Below, in pieces: positions 16,148 through 22,152 of a stretch of 22,152 nt of DNA. The stretch comes from an uncultured Clostridia bacterium (lineage in GTDB: Bacteria > Bacillota > Clostridia > Christensenellales > DTU072): contig CAKRAY010000009.1 of the NCBI GenBank assembly GCA_934296355.1, positions 1-22,152 of the forward strand, in the 5' to 3' direction. Both the position numbers and the translations under genes were made by a program. Under the pieces are notes generated by a model. The model was not told where the DNA came from, did not search any database, and saw nothing but the letters and a program-made list of their open reading frames with translations. Position 1 is the first letter of the stretch. Each line of letters opens with the position of its first letter.

Positions 16148-16309
16148 TTCTTGCGAAAACCTCGACTAGCGTACATCGTCGCAATACCTATCATTATCTT
16201 GCTCTCCGTCGCGACGAAAAGCAAGACTTTTCTCGGATTGCTCCTCTTCCCCAAAAAGCAAAATGCTTTTAGGGGTGCCCCATTTTCCTACGCTCGGTTT
16301 TCGCAAGAA
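16148..16309. other. Nested inverted-repeat element: MITE-like or structured RNA
   Basis: Perfect 14-bp arms TTCTTGCGAAAACC (16148-16161) and its complement (16296-16309), with AGCGTA/TACGCT pairing just inside. Within lie CTTGCT/AGCAAG around the palindrome CGTCGCGACG (16198-16225), and a 12-bp hairpin with one mismatch and loop AAA (16249-16275). No protein is supported here. In the stretch 15852-16495 this accounts for the middle, with hairpins before it and the guaB promoter and leader after it. Confidence 0.6.
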
Positions 16310-16348
16310 ATCAACGCACCTTAGCCACTCCTTTCTTAACGTTTACCG

Positions 16349-16377
16349 TTGACAAAGGCGTGATTTTGTTGTAAAAT
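16349..16377 (+). promoter_or_regulatory. Sigma-A promoter of guaB
   Basis: A perfect TTGACA (16349-16354), 17 bp, TAAAAT (16372-16377). The start site would be near 16384, giving a leader of about 112 nt. Confidence 0.87.
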
Positions 16378-16383
16378 TAGTCA

Positions 16384-16495
16384 ATGTTAGGAAAAAGATT
16401 TTTATTTCGTAAAATAATTCAGAATATCATACATTGAGGACAGTCAATGCGGGATGAGCCGCGTTTGACTGTTTTTTCTAAAAAGGAGGCTTTAT
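16384..16495 (+). promoter_or_regulatory. guaB leader with competing hairpins (attenuator candidate)
   Basis: The leader contains an intrinsic terminator (16440-16477). CATTGA (16432-16437) can pair with TCAATG (16444-16449), which would block the terminator's 5' arm. An upstream AATGT near the start site could in turn pair with ACATT (16431-16435). An AT-rich hairpin (16402-16417) lies between. This three-way exclusivity is typical of transcription attenuation. It does not match the purine riboswitch consensus as remembered. Confidence 0.5.
16440..16477 (+). terminator. Intrinsic terminator inside the guaB leader
   Basis: ACAGTCAA (16440-16447) pairs with TTGACTGT (16465-16472), continued inward by a U-G pair and GCGG/CCGC around a bulged U, with a 6-base loop and then six T. 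It ends 6 bases before the guaB ribosome binding site, so termination here would switch guaB off. Confidence 0.75.
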
Positions 16496-18004
16496 ATGGC
16501 AACGTATTATCAAGAACCGTCCAGAACGTTCAGCGAATATTTGTTTATTCCCGGGTATACGGACGCGAACTGTATCCCCGCCAACGTGGACTTATCCACG
16601 CCGCTCGTTAAGTTTAAGAAAGGCGAGGAGAGCGCGATAAAACTTAATATTCCGCTCACTTCCGCGATTATGCAATCGGTCAGTAACGATACTTTGGCGA
16701 TTGCGCTCGCAAAAGAGGGCGGTATTTCTTTCATATTCGGCAATCAGTCGATAGAGAGCGAAGCGGCAATGGTGCAACGGGTAAAGAATTACAAGGCGGG
16801 TTTTGTCGTAAGCGACAGTAACCTTACTCCTGACGATACGCTCGGCGACGTTATCGCGCTTGTGCAAAGGACCGGACACTCGACCATAGCCGTTACCGAC
16901 AACGGCGAAAGTAACGGGAAACTTCTCGGTATTGTGACGAGCAGAGATTACAGAGTAAGCCGCATGGGTATGGACGTGAAAGTCAAAGAGTTCATGACGG
17001 GTATAGAGCATCTTATCGTAGGCGACGAAAACGTTACCCTTACCGAAGCGAACGATATTATTTGGGAACATAAACTCAATCAGTTACCGATTATAGACAA
17101 GAACGGCAACCTTTTATATCTCGTATTCCGTAAGGACTATTCGGAGCATAAGGACAACCCCTTAGAATTGCTCGACGAGCAAAAACGCTACATGGTAGGC
17201 GCGGGCATTAACACGCTCGACTACGAAAAAAGGGTTCCCAAACTCGTCGAAGCGGGAGCCGACGTGCTTTGTATAGACAGTAGCGAGGGTTATACTGTTT
17301 GGCAAAAGAGGACGATAGAGTTTATTCGCGCCAAGTACGGCGACAGCGTGAAAGTCGGCGCGGGCAACGTGGTTGACAAGGACGGGTTCAGGTTCCTTGC
17401 GGAAGCGGGCGCGGACTTTGTTAAGGTCGGTATCGGCGGCGGGTCTATTTGCATTACGAGAGAGCAAAAAGGTATCGGCAGAGGTCAAGCGACGGCGGTT
17501 ATCGAAGTCGCTAAGGCGCGCGACGAGTACTTCCGCGAAACGGGTATTTACGTACCTATTTGTTCGGACGGCGGTATCGTACACGATTATCATATGACGC
17601 TTGCGCTCGCTATGGGCGCGGACTTCTTGATGCTCGGTAGGTATTTTGCTCGGTTCGACGAAAGCCCGACGAATAAACTCGTAGTTAACGGCACTTACGT
17701 TAAGGAGTATTGGGGCGAGGGCAGTAACCGCGCGCGCAACTGGCAACGCTACGACCTCGGCGGAAGAGCAAGGCTCGGTTTCGAAGAGGGCGTGGATAGT
17801 TACGTTCCTTACGCCGGCAGTCTTAAAGACAACGTGGCTAAGAGTTTATATAAAGTAAAAAGCACTATGTGCAACTGCGGCGTGACGAATATAAGCGATT
17901 TGCAAAAGAACGCGAAAATGACCTTGGTCAGCGCGACCAGTATCGTCGAGGGCGGCAGCCACGACGTTATCATAAAGAACACTCAAACCCGTAGCGACAT
18001 ATAA
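16496..18004 (+). CDS. guaB: IMP dehydrogenase, Tritrichomonas foetus-like type
   Basis: IMP dehydrogenase oxidises IMP to XMP with NAD+, the committed step of guanine nucleotide synthesis in the cytosol. The 502-residue protein is a TIM barrel with a two-CBS-domain insert (about 100-220). The catalytic Cys319 lies in [12 protein letters not shown], Asp261 in CIDSSEG, and the flap Arg418-Tyr419 in NWQRYDLGG. These numbers, and long stretches such as the N-terminal [11 protein letters not shown] and SAIMQSVS, match the T. foetus enzyme as I recall it, more than the typical bacterial GIGPGSICTTR type. AAGGAGG lies 7 bases before the ATG. Expression is probably controlled by the leader terminator. 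No clear terminator follows, only repeats. Confidence 0.97.
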   Translation: MATYYQEPSRTFSEYLFIPGYTDANCIPANVDLSTPLVKFKKGEESAIKLNIPLTSAIMQSVSNDTLAIALAKEGGISFIFGNQSIESEAAMVQRVKNYKAGFVVSDSNLTPDDTLGDVIALVQRTGHSTIAVTDNGESNGKLLGIVTSRDYRVSRMGMDVKVKEFMTGIEHLIVGDENVTLTEANDIIWEHKLNQLPIIDKNGNLLYLVFRKDYSEHKDNPLELLDEQKRYMVGAGINTLDYEKRVPKLVEAGADVLCIDSSEGYTVWQKRTIEFIRAKYGDSVKVGAGNVVDKDGFRFLAEAGADFVKVGIGGGSICITREQKGIGRGQATAVIEVAKARDEYFRETGIYVPICSDGGIVHDYHMTLALAMGADFLMLGRYFARFDESPTNKLVVNGTYVKEYWGEGSNRARNWQRYDLGGRARLGFEEGVDSYVPYAGSLKDNVAKSLYKVKSTMCNCGVTNISDLQKNAKMTLVSATSIVEGGSHDVIIKNTQTRSDI

Positions 18005-18041
18005 GGTAGCGTTCAAAGCACGTTCCTTTACGCCACAAAAA

Positions 18042-18110
18042 GCAACGTACGCACGTTGCATCGCAATTACGCGAATAAACCGTGTACGTTAATGAGCATA
18101 TAGCCGCGAA
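18042..18110 (-). repeat. Mosaic intergenic repeat, copy C (inverted)
   Basis: Read on the minus strand it gives GCGGCTATATGCTCATTAA, TTTATTCGCG, GCGATGCAACGTGCGTACGTTGC, the same order as copies A and B. A related short block, CACGTTSCTTTACRCCACAAAAA, lies at about 18018-18040 and also at about 16045-16067. Confidence 0.8.
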
Positions 18111-18164
18111 TAAATGTGCCAACGGCACCTCGGCCCCCAACCAGGGCGCGACACGTTAAGCGGA

Positions 18165-18240
18165 AGCGTACGCACGTTGCATCGCATCTTTGCGAATAGG
18201 CGTTTGTTCTTAATTAAGCATATAACCGCATAGATAGATA
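18165..18240 (-). repeat. Mosaic intergenic repeat, copy D (inverted)
   Basis: The minus strand reads ATGCGGTTATATGCTTAA, AAGAACAAACGCCTATTCGC, GCGATGCAACGTGCGTACGC. It is in direct orientation with copy C, about 125 bases apart, between guaB and the GH27 gene. Confidence 0.83.
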
Positions 18241-18297
18241 TACCGGCAGTAGAGTGCCATACGTTGTTAAAACAATTTTTACAAGGAGTTAACTATT

Positions 18298-19953
18298 ATG
18301 AGCGAAAAGAAGTGCAACCTATGTTATATCAGACAAATCACGCAACCTATGCGAAGCGCGAAAAGCATACGCGAGGCGGCGCCGTACGATAACGGCGTAA
18401 CCAAACCGCCCATGGGTTGGTCGAGTTGGAACTGTTTCCGCAACAATATCGACGAACAAAAGATTATCGATATTGCCGAAGCGATGGTAAAAACCGGTCT
18501 TAAAGACAAAGGTTACGTTTCGCTTAATCTGGACGATAATTGGCATTCGTCTATGCGCGACGAAAACGGAGATTTGCAAGGCGATTTGGAGAGGTTTCCT
18601 AACGGTATCGGCAATTTGATTTCGTATTTGAACGGAAAAGGCTTGAAAGTCGGTTTGTATACGAGTAACGGCACGCTTACTTGCGAGGACTTACCCGCTT
18701 CTTTCGGCAACGAAGAAAGGGACGCTTACCGCATTGCGAGATGGGGAGCGGAGTTCTTTAAGTACGATTTTTGTCATCATCACGCTTTCACTTCCGCCGC
18801 GCCGCTCGTTTCGGCGATAGGCTTGATAAAGTCGGGCGATTCCGAGGAAAGAATTACCGTTCCCGTAAGCGAAGCGACTTTGGGCGGCAACGCAAAGTAC
18901 GTTAAGTTCCCGAAACTCCCTTCGGGCGGGTACGTTAAAGGCTTGGATAAGAACAAGGGTATTATTATTTTCGACGGAATCGAAGCGGAAGAGGGCGAAT
19001 ACACGCTTACGATAGTCACTAAGAAAATCGGCGATAAAAAGGAAAGATTTATCGCGGTGGAAGTAAACGACGGCGACGCGGAGATAATTACCGTGCCCGG
19101 TTGTCACAAACCTAACGTTTACGCGAGAGTTCAATGCAAGGTTACCCTTAATAACGGCAAGAATATAATTAAACTCTATAATCCGCTTCTTAACAAAGCC
19201 GACGGATATATGTATCAATATAGGTATATGGGCAAAATGTTAAAGAAAGCGACTGCGCGCGTGGCGTTAGAAAGCGGCAAGGCGGAAAAGCCGATTACCT
19301 ATTCTATATGCGAGTGGGGCTTTAACCGTCCTTGGGAATGGGGCGTTACGGCGGGCAATCAATGGCGTACTACGCTCGATATTCGCCCGTGGTGGATATG
19401 GATGATGCTCATTTACCGTCGTACCGTCAAGTTGTGGAAGTATTCGAGCAAAGGACATTACAACGACCCCGACATGCTCGAAGTCGGCAACGGCAAACTC
19501 ACTTTCGACCAGAACAAAACGCATTTCAGTATATGGTGTATGCTTAACGCGCCGCTTATTTTAGGCAACGATTTAAGGAAGTTCATAAAAGAAGACGGTA
19601 GTGTGGACGAAAACAACGAAGTTTTGAAAATCGTCACTAACGAGAACCTCATTGCGGTCAACCAAGACGAAAAGGGCATGCAGTGTAAGAGGGTACGCTC
19701 CTTGCCGAGGGCGGACGTGCTTGCCAAACCCCTCGCGGACGGCGTGGCGATTTGCTTCTTCAACAGAACGCGTTTCGCAACAAGCGCGACTTTCGATATA
19801 AACGCGCTCGCGGAAGACGAGTACTTCGATTTCGTTAAACGCGACGGCTATACGCTTTGCGACTTGTGGACGAACGAAACTTCGGCAAGCGACGGCAAAC
19901 TTACCGTAGAATTACCGCCCTACGCGTGCAAAGTTTATAAAATAAAGTATTGA
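18298..19953 (+). CDS. GH27-family glycosidase (alpha-galactosidase-like) with inserted beta-domain
   Basis: A 551-residue retaining glycoside hydrolase of family GH27, probably releasing alpha-galactose or a related sugar from oligosaccharides. The family N-terminus PPMGWSSWNCF begins near residue 37 after a non-secretory leader with no signal peptide, so it is likely cytoplasmic. The nucleophile is Asp157 in FKYDFC and the acid/base Asp392 in YNDPDMLEVGNG. Between these, about 163-320 is a beta-rich, CBM-like insertion (GEYTLTIVTKK, ARVQCKVTLNNGKNIIKLYN) that splits the barrel. The barrel resumes at ITYSICEWG and GNQWRTTLDI, and a beta-sandwich closes the protein. AAGGAG lies 9 bases before the ATG. 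Exact specificity is uncertain. No sugar transporter is adjacent unless the PQ-loop protein serves. Confidence 0.92.
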   Translation: MSEKKCNLCYIRQITQPMRSAKSIREAAPYDNGVTKPPMGWSSWNCFRNNIDEQKIIDIAEAMVKTGLKDKGYVSLNLDDNWHSSMRDENGDLQGDLERFPNGIGNLISYLNGKGLKVGLYTSNGTLTCEDLPASFGNEERDAYRIARWGAEFFKYDFCHHHAFTSAAPLVSAIGLIKSGDSEERITVPVSEATLGGNAKYVKFPKLPSGGYVKGLDKNKGIIIFDGIEAEEGEYTLTIVTKKIGDKKERFIAVEVNDGDAEIITVPGCHKPNVYARVQCKVTLNNGKNIIKLYNPLLNKADGYMYQYRYMGKMLKKATARVALESGKAEKPITYSICEWGFNRPWEWGVTAGNQWRTTLDIRPWWIWMMLIYRRTVKLWKYSSKGHYNDPDMLEVGNGKLTFDQNKTHFSIWCMLNAPLILGNDLRKFIKEDGSVDENNEVLKIVTNENLIAVNQDEKGMQCKRVRSLPRADVLAKPLADGVAICFFNRTRFATSATFDINALAEDEYFDFVKRDGYTLCDLWTNETSASDGKLTVELPPYACKVYKIKY

Positions 19954-19976
19954 TTTTATATAAAAATTCTAAAATA

Positions 19977-20017
19977 AAGACGTAACGCGAACAATAGCAT
20001 TGTTCGCGTTACGTCTT
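19977..20017. terminator. Bidirectional terminator between convergent genes
   Basis: A perfect 18-bp stem (19977-19994 with 20000-20017) has the loop TAGCA. On the minus strand the 3' side is followed by TTTATTTT; on the plus strand the T-run is poor. It separates the GH27 gene from the convergent SGNH-like gene. Confidence 0.8.
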
Positions 20018-20053
20018 CTTAGGTTTATAAAATAGGGTTTACGGATGCCCTAA

Positions 20054-20581
20054 TTAGCAGATAGAGAATGCGTCGCAAAAACTGATTTTTCCGCCGCGGA
20101 AGAAATTGCTCAGTCTATGGAAAACTTCGGGTAAAGAAGTTTCTTCTGGGTCGAGCGAAACGTATTGCGCGGTCGTTCCCGCAACGAGTCTTTTAATTCT
20201 TTCGTTCGTTTGTACGTCTTTATTCGGCGTTTGCATAACGTAGACTTTGGCGTGAGGGTAGGATGAAGTTATTTTCTTTATAAGTTCGGAGTAGTCTTGA
20301 TAAAACTTTTCGTCTATGGTTTCGGTATCGCCGAAAGATAAAAGAATGGTTTTCGGGTCAAGCGATTTTAAGCAATATTCGTATAAGTCCTTGGCTTCGC
20401 TTACCGTCAGTCCTTCCAAACTTCTGTTGTACACGACGTAGTCGGTTACGGTGCCTTGCATAAAGTCGTAGAACGGGAAATCGTATAAATAATCCGAACC
20501 GAAAACAGCCACTTCGCCTTTAATCGCCATTTCGTTAAGCGTAACGAATCCTTTTGCTTTTTCAGATAAGTCTTGTTTCAT
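20054..20581 (-). CDS. Degenerate SGNH/GDSL-hydrolase-like protein
   Basis: A 175-residue protein that aligns by eye with small SGNH hydrolases, but its active-site blocks are lost. Block I GDS reads FGSDYLYDFP (27-36), block II NRG reads YNRSLEGLT (51-59), block III GxND reads FGDTET (83-88), and no C-terminal DxxH pair follows. It is probably not an esterase and may bind a ligand or protein. There is no signal peptide or membrane segment. AAGGAG lies 8 bases before the ATG. It starts 12 bases after the PQ-loop gene ends, so the two form an operon. The SGNH relation is an inference from pattern. Confidence 0.8.
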   Translation of the reverse strand: MKQDLSEKAKGFVTLNEMAIKGEVAVFGSDYLYDFPFYDFMQGTVTDYVVYNRSLEGLTVSEAKDLYEYCLKSLDPKTILLSFGDTETIDEKFYQDYSELIKKITSSYPHAKVYVMQTPNKDVQTNERIKRLVAGTTAQYVSLDPEETSLPEVFHRLSNFFRGGKISFCDAFSIC

Positions 20582-20593
20582 TTTTTCTTCTCC

Positions 20594-20962
20594 TTATGCG
20601 TGTATGTGTTTCGCGCCGTAAGAATGAGCGCGTTTTATTTCTTCGTCGTTATTTTCGTTATTTTCGGCGGTAACCGCGTTAACGCTATGCGCCGTAGCGT
20701 TCTTTTTACGAGTTTTGTTGATTATCGTTATTAAAAGGTCGACGAGGACTATAACTAAGTTGATGACGTACAGCCATAGTACGTAAGTTACGTTGTTCGC
20801 CGCGATTTTGCTGATTATTCCGCAAATGTATCCGACCGTTATTACGCAAGTGAATACGACGCTTTTTCCTTCCGCCGATTTGGAGCGTATGCTCTTGATT
20901 ACCGAAATCGGCCACGAAATGCCGAAACATATTAACATAAATACTTCAAAAAGTTCTGCCAT
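20594..20962 (-). CDS. Small PQ-loop / SemiSWEET-like membrane protein
   Basis: 122 residues with three hydrophobic segments (about 4-22, 34-54 and 59-82), the layout of a PQ-loop half-transporter. The first helix carries ISWPISVIKSIRSKSAEGKS, in which the Pro and the following basic loop resemble the PQ motif and its K-S-A-x-G loop. SemiSWEETs of this size form dimers and move sugars; other PQ-loop proteins move different solutes. The polar C-terminus (85-122) is Asn/Glu-rich with a His-rich end. AAAGGAT lies about 9 bases before the ATG. It is first in a two-gene minus-strand operon divergent from the LysR regulator. The substrate is unknown. Confidence 0.82.
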   Translation of the reverse strand: MAELFEVFMLICFGISWPISVIKSIRSKSAEGKSVVFTCVITVGYICGIISKIAANNVTYVLWLYVINLVIVLVDLLITIINKTRKKNATAHSVNAVTAENNENNDEEIKRAHSYGAKHIHA

Positions 20963-21023
20963 TTTTATTTTATCCTTTTTTGTTTAATTTTTTTTCGTTT
21001 TGCTTTCTTTTGCTTTCGTTCAC

Positions 21024-21029
21024 ATTATA
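21024..21029 (-). promoter_or_regulatory. -10 element of the PQ-loop/SGNH operon
   Basis: A perfect TATAAT on the minus strand. The -35 is weak (TTATAC, 18 bp away), which fits activation by a regulator. It overlaps the control region of the LysR gene. Confidence 0.5.
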
Positions 21030-21032
21030 CTC

Positions 21033-21061
21033 TTGACAATCGATAATGTATAATATATATT
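21033..21061 (+). promoter_or_regulatory. Sigma-A promoter of the LysR gene
   Basis: TTGACA (21033-21038), 17 bp, TATATT (21056-21061). The spacer and -10 lie inside the dyad at 21039-21077. Confidence 0.7.
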
Positions 21062-21077
21062 ATTTATGATATCGATA
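21039..21077. promoter_or_regulatory. Putative LysR operator dyad
   Basis: Two ATCGAT palindromes (21039-21044 and 21071-21076) are 32 bp apart, about three helical turns, with the palindrome TAATATATATTA (21051-21062) near the centre. It covers the LysR promoter and the upstream side of the divergent promoter, where LysR-type proteins usually bind. Confidence 0.55.
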
Positions 21078-21099
21078 ACTTTTAGGAATATATTTATTT

Positions 21100-21975
21100 A
21101 TGGAACTAACATTACTCAGGTATTTTTACGAAACGGCGCGACTGGAACACGTCACGAAAGCCGCCGACAATCTGCATATAGCGCAACCGGCGTTAAGCAA
21201 GGCGATAAAGTCGCTCGAAGAAGAACTCGGCGTGAGTTTATTTTATAAGGTAGGGCGGGGAGTGAAGTTGACCGAATACGGGGAGTTTTTGAAGGAGCGC
21301 GCGGAGCGGATTTTGCGCGAAGCGGACTTACTGCCGTTAGAAATAAAGAAACTTGCGGATTTAAGCGAAAAAACCGTATCGCTTAACGTTTTGGCGGCGT
21401 CGACGATAATCACGGACGTAATTATCAAGTTTAAAAAAGCCAATCCGGACGCGATTTTTAAGATGACGCAAAAAGAGGGTGAAAAAGCGGACGTAACGGT
21501 GCTTACGAACGGCACGGCGGGGACTTCGATAAGCGGCGTAGACAAGCACGCCGTTATAGAGGAGCGAATATTCGTGGCTGTGCCGAGCGATTACGATTAT
21601 TCGGAGAACGAAGAAATCGACCTTAACGAGTTACGCTTCGAGAACTTTATTTGTTTATCGGGTTCGAGGCGATTCAGACCGCTTACCGACGCGTTTTGTT
21701 TATACGCGGGGTTCAAACCGCAAGTGGCGTTCGAGAGCGATTCGCTCATCGCGGTAAAGAACCTTATATCCGCGGGCGTGGGCGTGGCGTTTTGGCCCGA
21801 GTTCAGTTGGGGCTCGTTAAACCATAAGAACATAAAACTTATTACGCCGAAAAATCCCGCGTGTCAAAGGGAAATCGTCGTCATTCGTTCGGAAACGAGA
21901 AAGTCCGCGCTTTGCGACGAGTTTTTCGACTTTTTAGTGAAAGAACTTTATTCGGCGCGTAGAAGAAGCGTATAA
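21100..21975 (+). CDS. LysR-family transcriptional regulator
   Basis: 291 residues, typical of the family. The N-terminal winged helix-turn-helix (about 1-60) contains HVTKAADNLHIAQPALSKAI and LEEELGVSLFYKVGRGVKLT, the usual LysR sequence, followed by a linker helix and a periplasmic-binding-protein-like effector domain (about 92-288). The effector is unknown. It is divergent from the PQ-loop/SGNH operon across 137 bp, the classic arrangement for regulating both itself and its neighbour. The ribosome binding site is weak (AGGA, about 12 bases before the ATG). A hairpin terminator follows at 22047. Confidence 0.95.
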   Translation: MELTLLRYFYETARLEHVTKAADNLHIAQPALSKAIKSLEEELGVSLFYKVGRGVKLTEYGEFLKERAERILREADLLPLEIKKLADLSEKTVSLNVLAASTIITDVIIKFKKANPDAIFKMTQKEGEKADVTVLTNGTAGTSISGVDKHAVIEERIFVAVPSDYDYSENEEIDLNELRFENFICLSGSRRFRPLTDAFCLYAGFKPQVAFESDSLIAVKNLISAGVGVAFWPEFSWGSLNHKNIKLITPKNPACQREIVVIRSETRKSALCDEFFDFLVKELYSARRRSV

Positions 21976-21992
21976 TTTTTCCGGCGCCAGTC

Positions 21993-22012
21993 GGCAACGT
22001 GCGTACGTTGCC
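21993..22012. repeat. 20-bp near-palindrome of the dispersed repeat family
   Basis: GGCAACGTGCGTACGTTGCC is palindromic except at its centre and matches the end of the mosaic repeats at 8176-8195, 18042-18060 and 18165-18180. The flanking GGCGCC and GGTACC sites recur at the left end of the window. Confidence 0.8.
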
Positions 22013-22046
22013 GGTACCAGTCGCAAGGGGGCATTACATTACAGTC

Positions 22047-22078
22047 AAAAGAGGTCGTTATCGCGACCTCTTTTTTTT
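22047..22078. terminator. Terminator after the LysR gene
   Basis: An 11-bp stem AAAAGAGGTCG/CGACCTCTTTT (22047-22057 with 22064-22074) with loop TTATCG, ending in eight T. It is the same hairpin as 147-173, and the flanking sequence is inverted relative to it. Confidence 0.85.
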
Positions 22079-22107
22079 GTGTAATTCCATTTGTTTCCCC
22101 CTTGGTA

Positions 22108-22149
22108 CCGACTAATAAGGAAGCCGTTACGTACCTTACGGCTTGTTAT
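22108..22149. repeat. Right arm of window-terminal inverted repeat
   Basis: Bases 22117-22149 are the exact reverse complement of 1-33, and two mismatches follow within the next nine bases. Confidence 0.9.
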
Positions 22150-22152
22150 CTA

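Noticed and set aside
16148..16309. 6S RNA, SRP RNA or RNase P RNA
   Set aside because: The conserved cores I know for these RNAs are absent. The fold is multi-hairpin, not a rod, and no terminator follows.
16036..16324. Two overlapping small plus-strand frames, and a 36-codon minus-strand frame at about 16075-16185
   Set aside because: They have no ribosome binding sites or recognisable sequence and overlap the nested hairpin element.
16384..16495. Purine (guanine) riboswitch in the guaB leader
   Set aside because: The conserved junction and loop sequences of that class are not present, and the space before the terminator is too short.
17162..17746. 194-codon frame antisense to guaB
   Set aside because: It is a shadow of a highly conserved gene and has no domain.
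1..22152. Whole window as a transposon bounded by terminal inverted repeats
   Set aside because: It carries core genes and no transposase or recombinase. Similar repeats occur inside the window, so a repeat-bounded contig is simpler.

Overview
The window most likely comes from an uncultured member of the Bacillota (Clostridia), probably gut-associated. The evidence is near-consensus sigma-A promoters with 17-bp spacers, strong AGGAGG-type ribosome binding sites, ABC exporters and a CwlD-like amidase of clostridial type, and a giant lipoprotein with Cys-rich repeats and a DUF6273-type end, an architecture common in gut Clostridia. Taxonomy below class cannot be fixed from this sequence. The first 42 bases recur inverted at the last 42 (33 perfect), so the window is probably a whole contig that ends in a dispersed repeat.

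Layout. 1-391: a mosaic of intergenic repeats and terminator-like hairpins. 392-1474 (-): ychF, divergent from uppP (1587-2339, +). 2340-2787: a gene-free stretch with a cluster of DnaA boxes, a candidate replication origin or DnaA-binding locus. 2788-3483: CwlD-type amidase started by TTG. 3595-7498: a promoter, a structured leader and two ABC half-exporters forming a heterodimer with one degenerate ATP site. 7520-8635: a tandem duplication of a promoter plus a DUF898-like small membrane protein, the copies separated by terminators and a dispersed repeat. 8688-15851: a 2387-residue lipoprotein with FN3-like and InlB-repeat-like N-terminal domains, two Ada-like Cys/His modules, about 24 Cys-rich repeats and a DUF6273-like end. 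Its last 34 codons before the conserved tail are almost all NNY, and hairpins follow, which looks like the target of a diversity-generating retroelement. 15852-16495: hairpins, a nested inverted-repeat element, and the guaB promoter and leader with an intrinsic terminator. 16496-18004: guaB, very close to the Tritrichomonas foetus-type IMPDH as recalled. 18005-18297: two more dispersed repeats. 18298-19953: cytoplasmic GH27 glycosidase with an inserted beta-domain. 20054-20962 (-): a degenerate SGNH protein and a PQ-loop/SemiSWEET-like membrane protein, divergent from a LysR regulator (21100-21975, +). 21976-22152: terminator and terminal repeats.

How the genes relate. uppP recycles the cell-wall lipid carrier and the amidase trims peptidoglycan. 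The ABC pair exports an unknown substrate. The duplicated DUF898 gene sits directly upstream of the surface lipoprotein with no visible terminator between, so copy 2 and the lipoprotein may be co-transcribed. guaB has its own attenuator-like leader. The LysR regulator and the SGNH/PQ-loop pair share a 137-bp divergent control region with a symmetric operator-like sequence.

Most worth following up: the possible DGR variable region, the DnaA-box cluster, the guaB leader, and the nested element at 16148-16309. No reverse transcriptase, template repeat, CRISPR array, tRNA or rRNA was seen.
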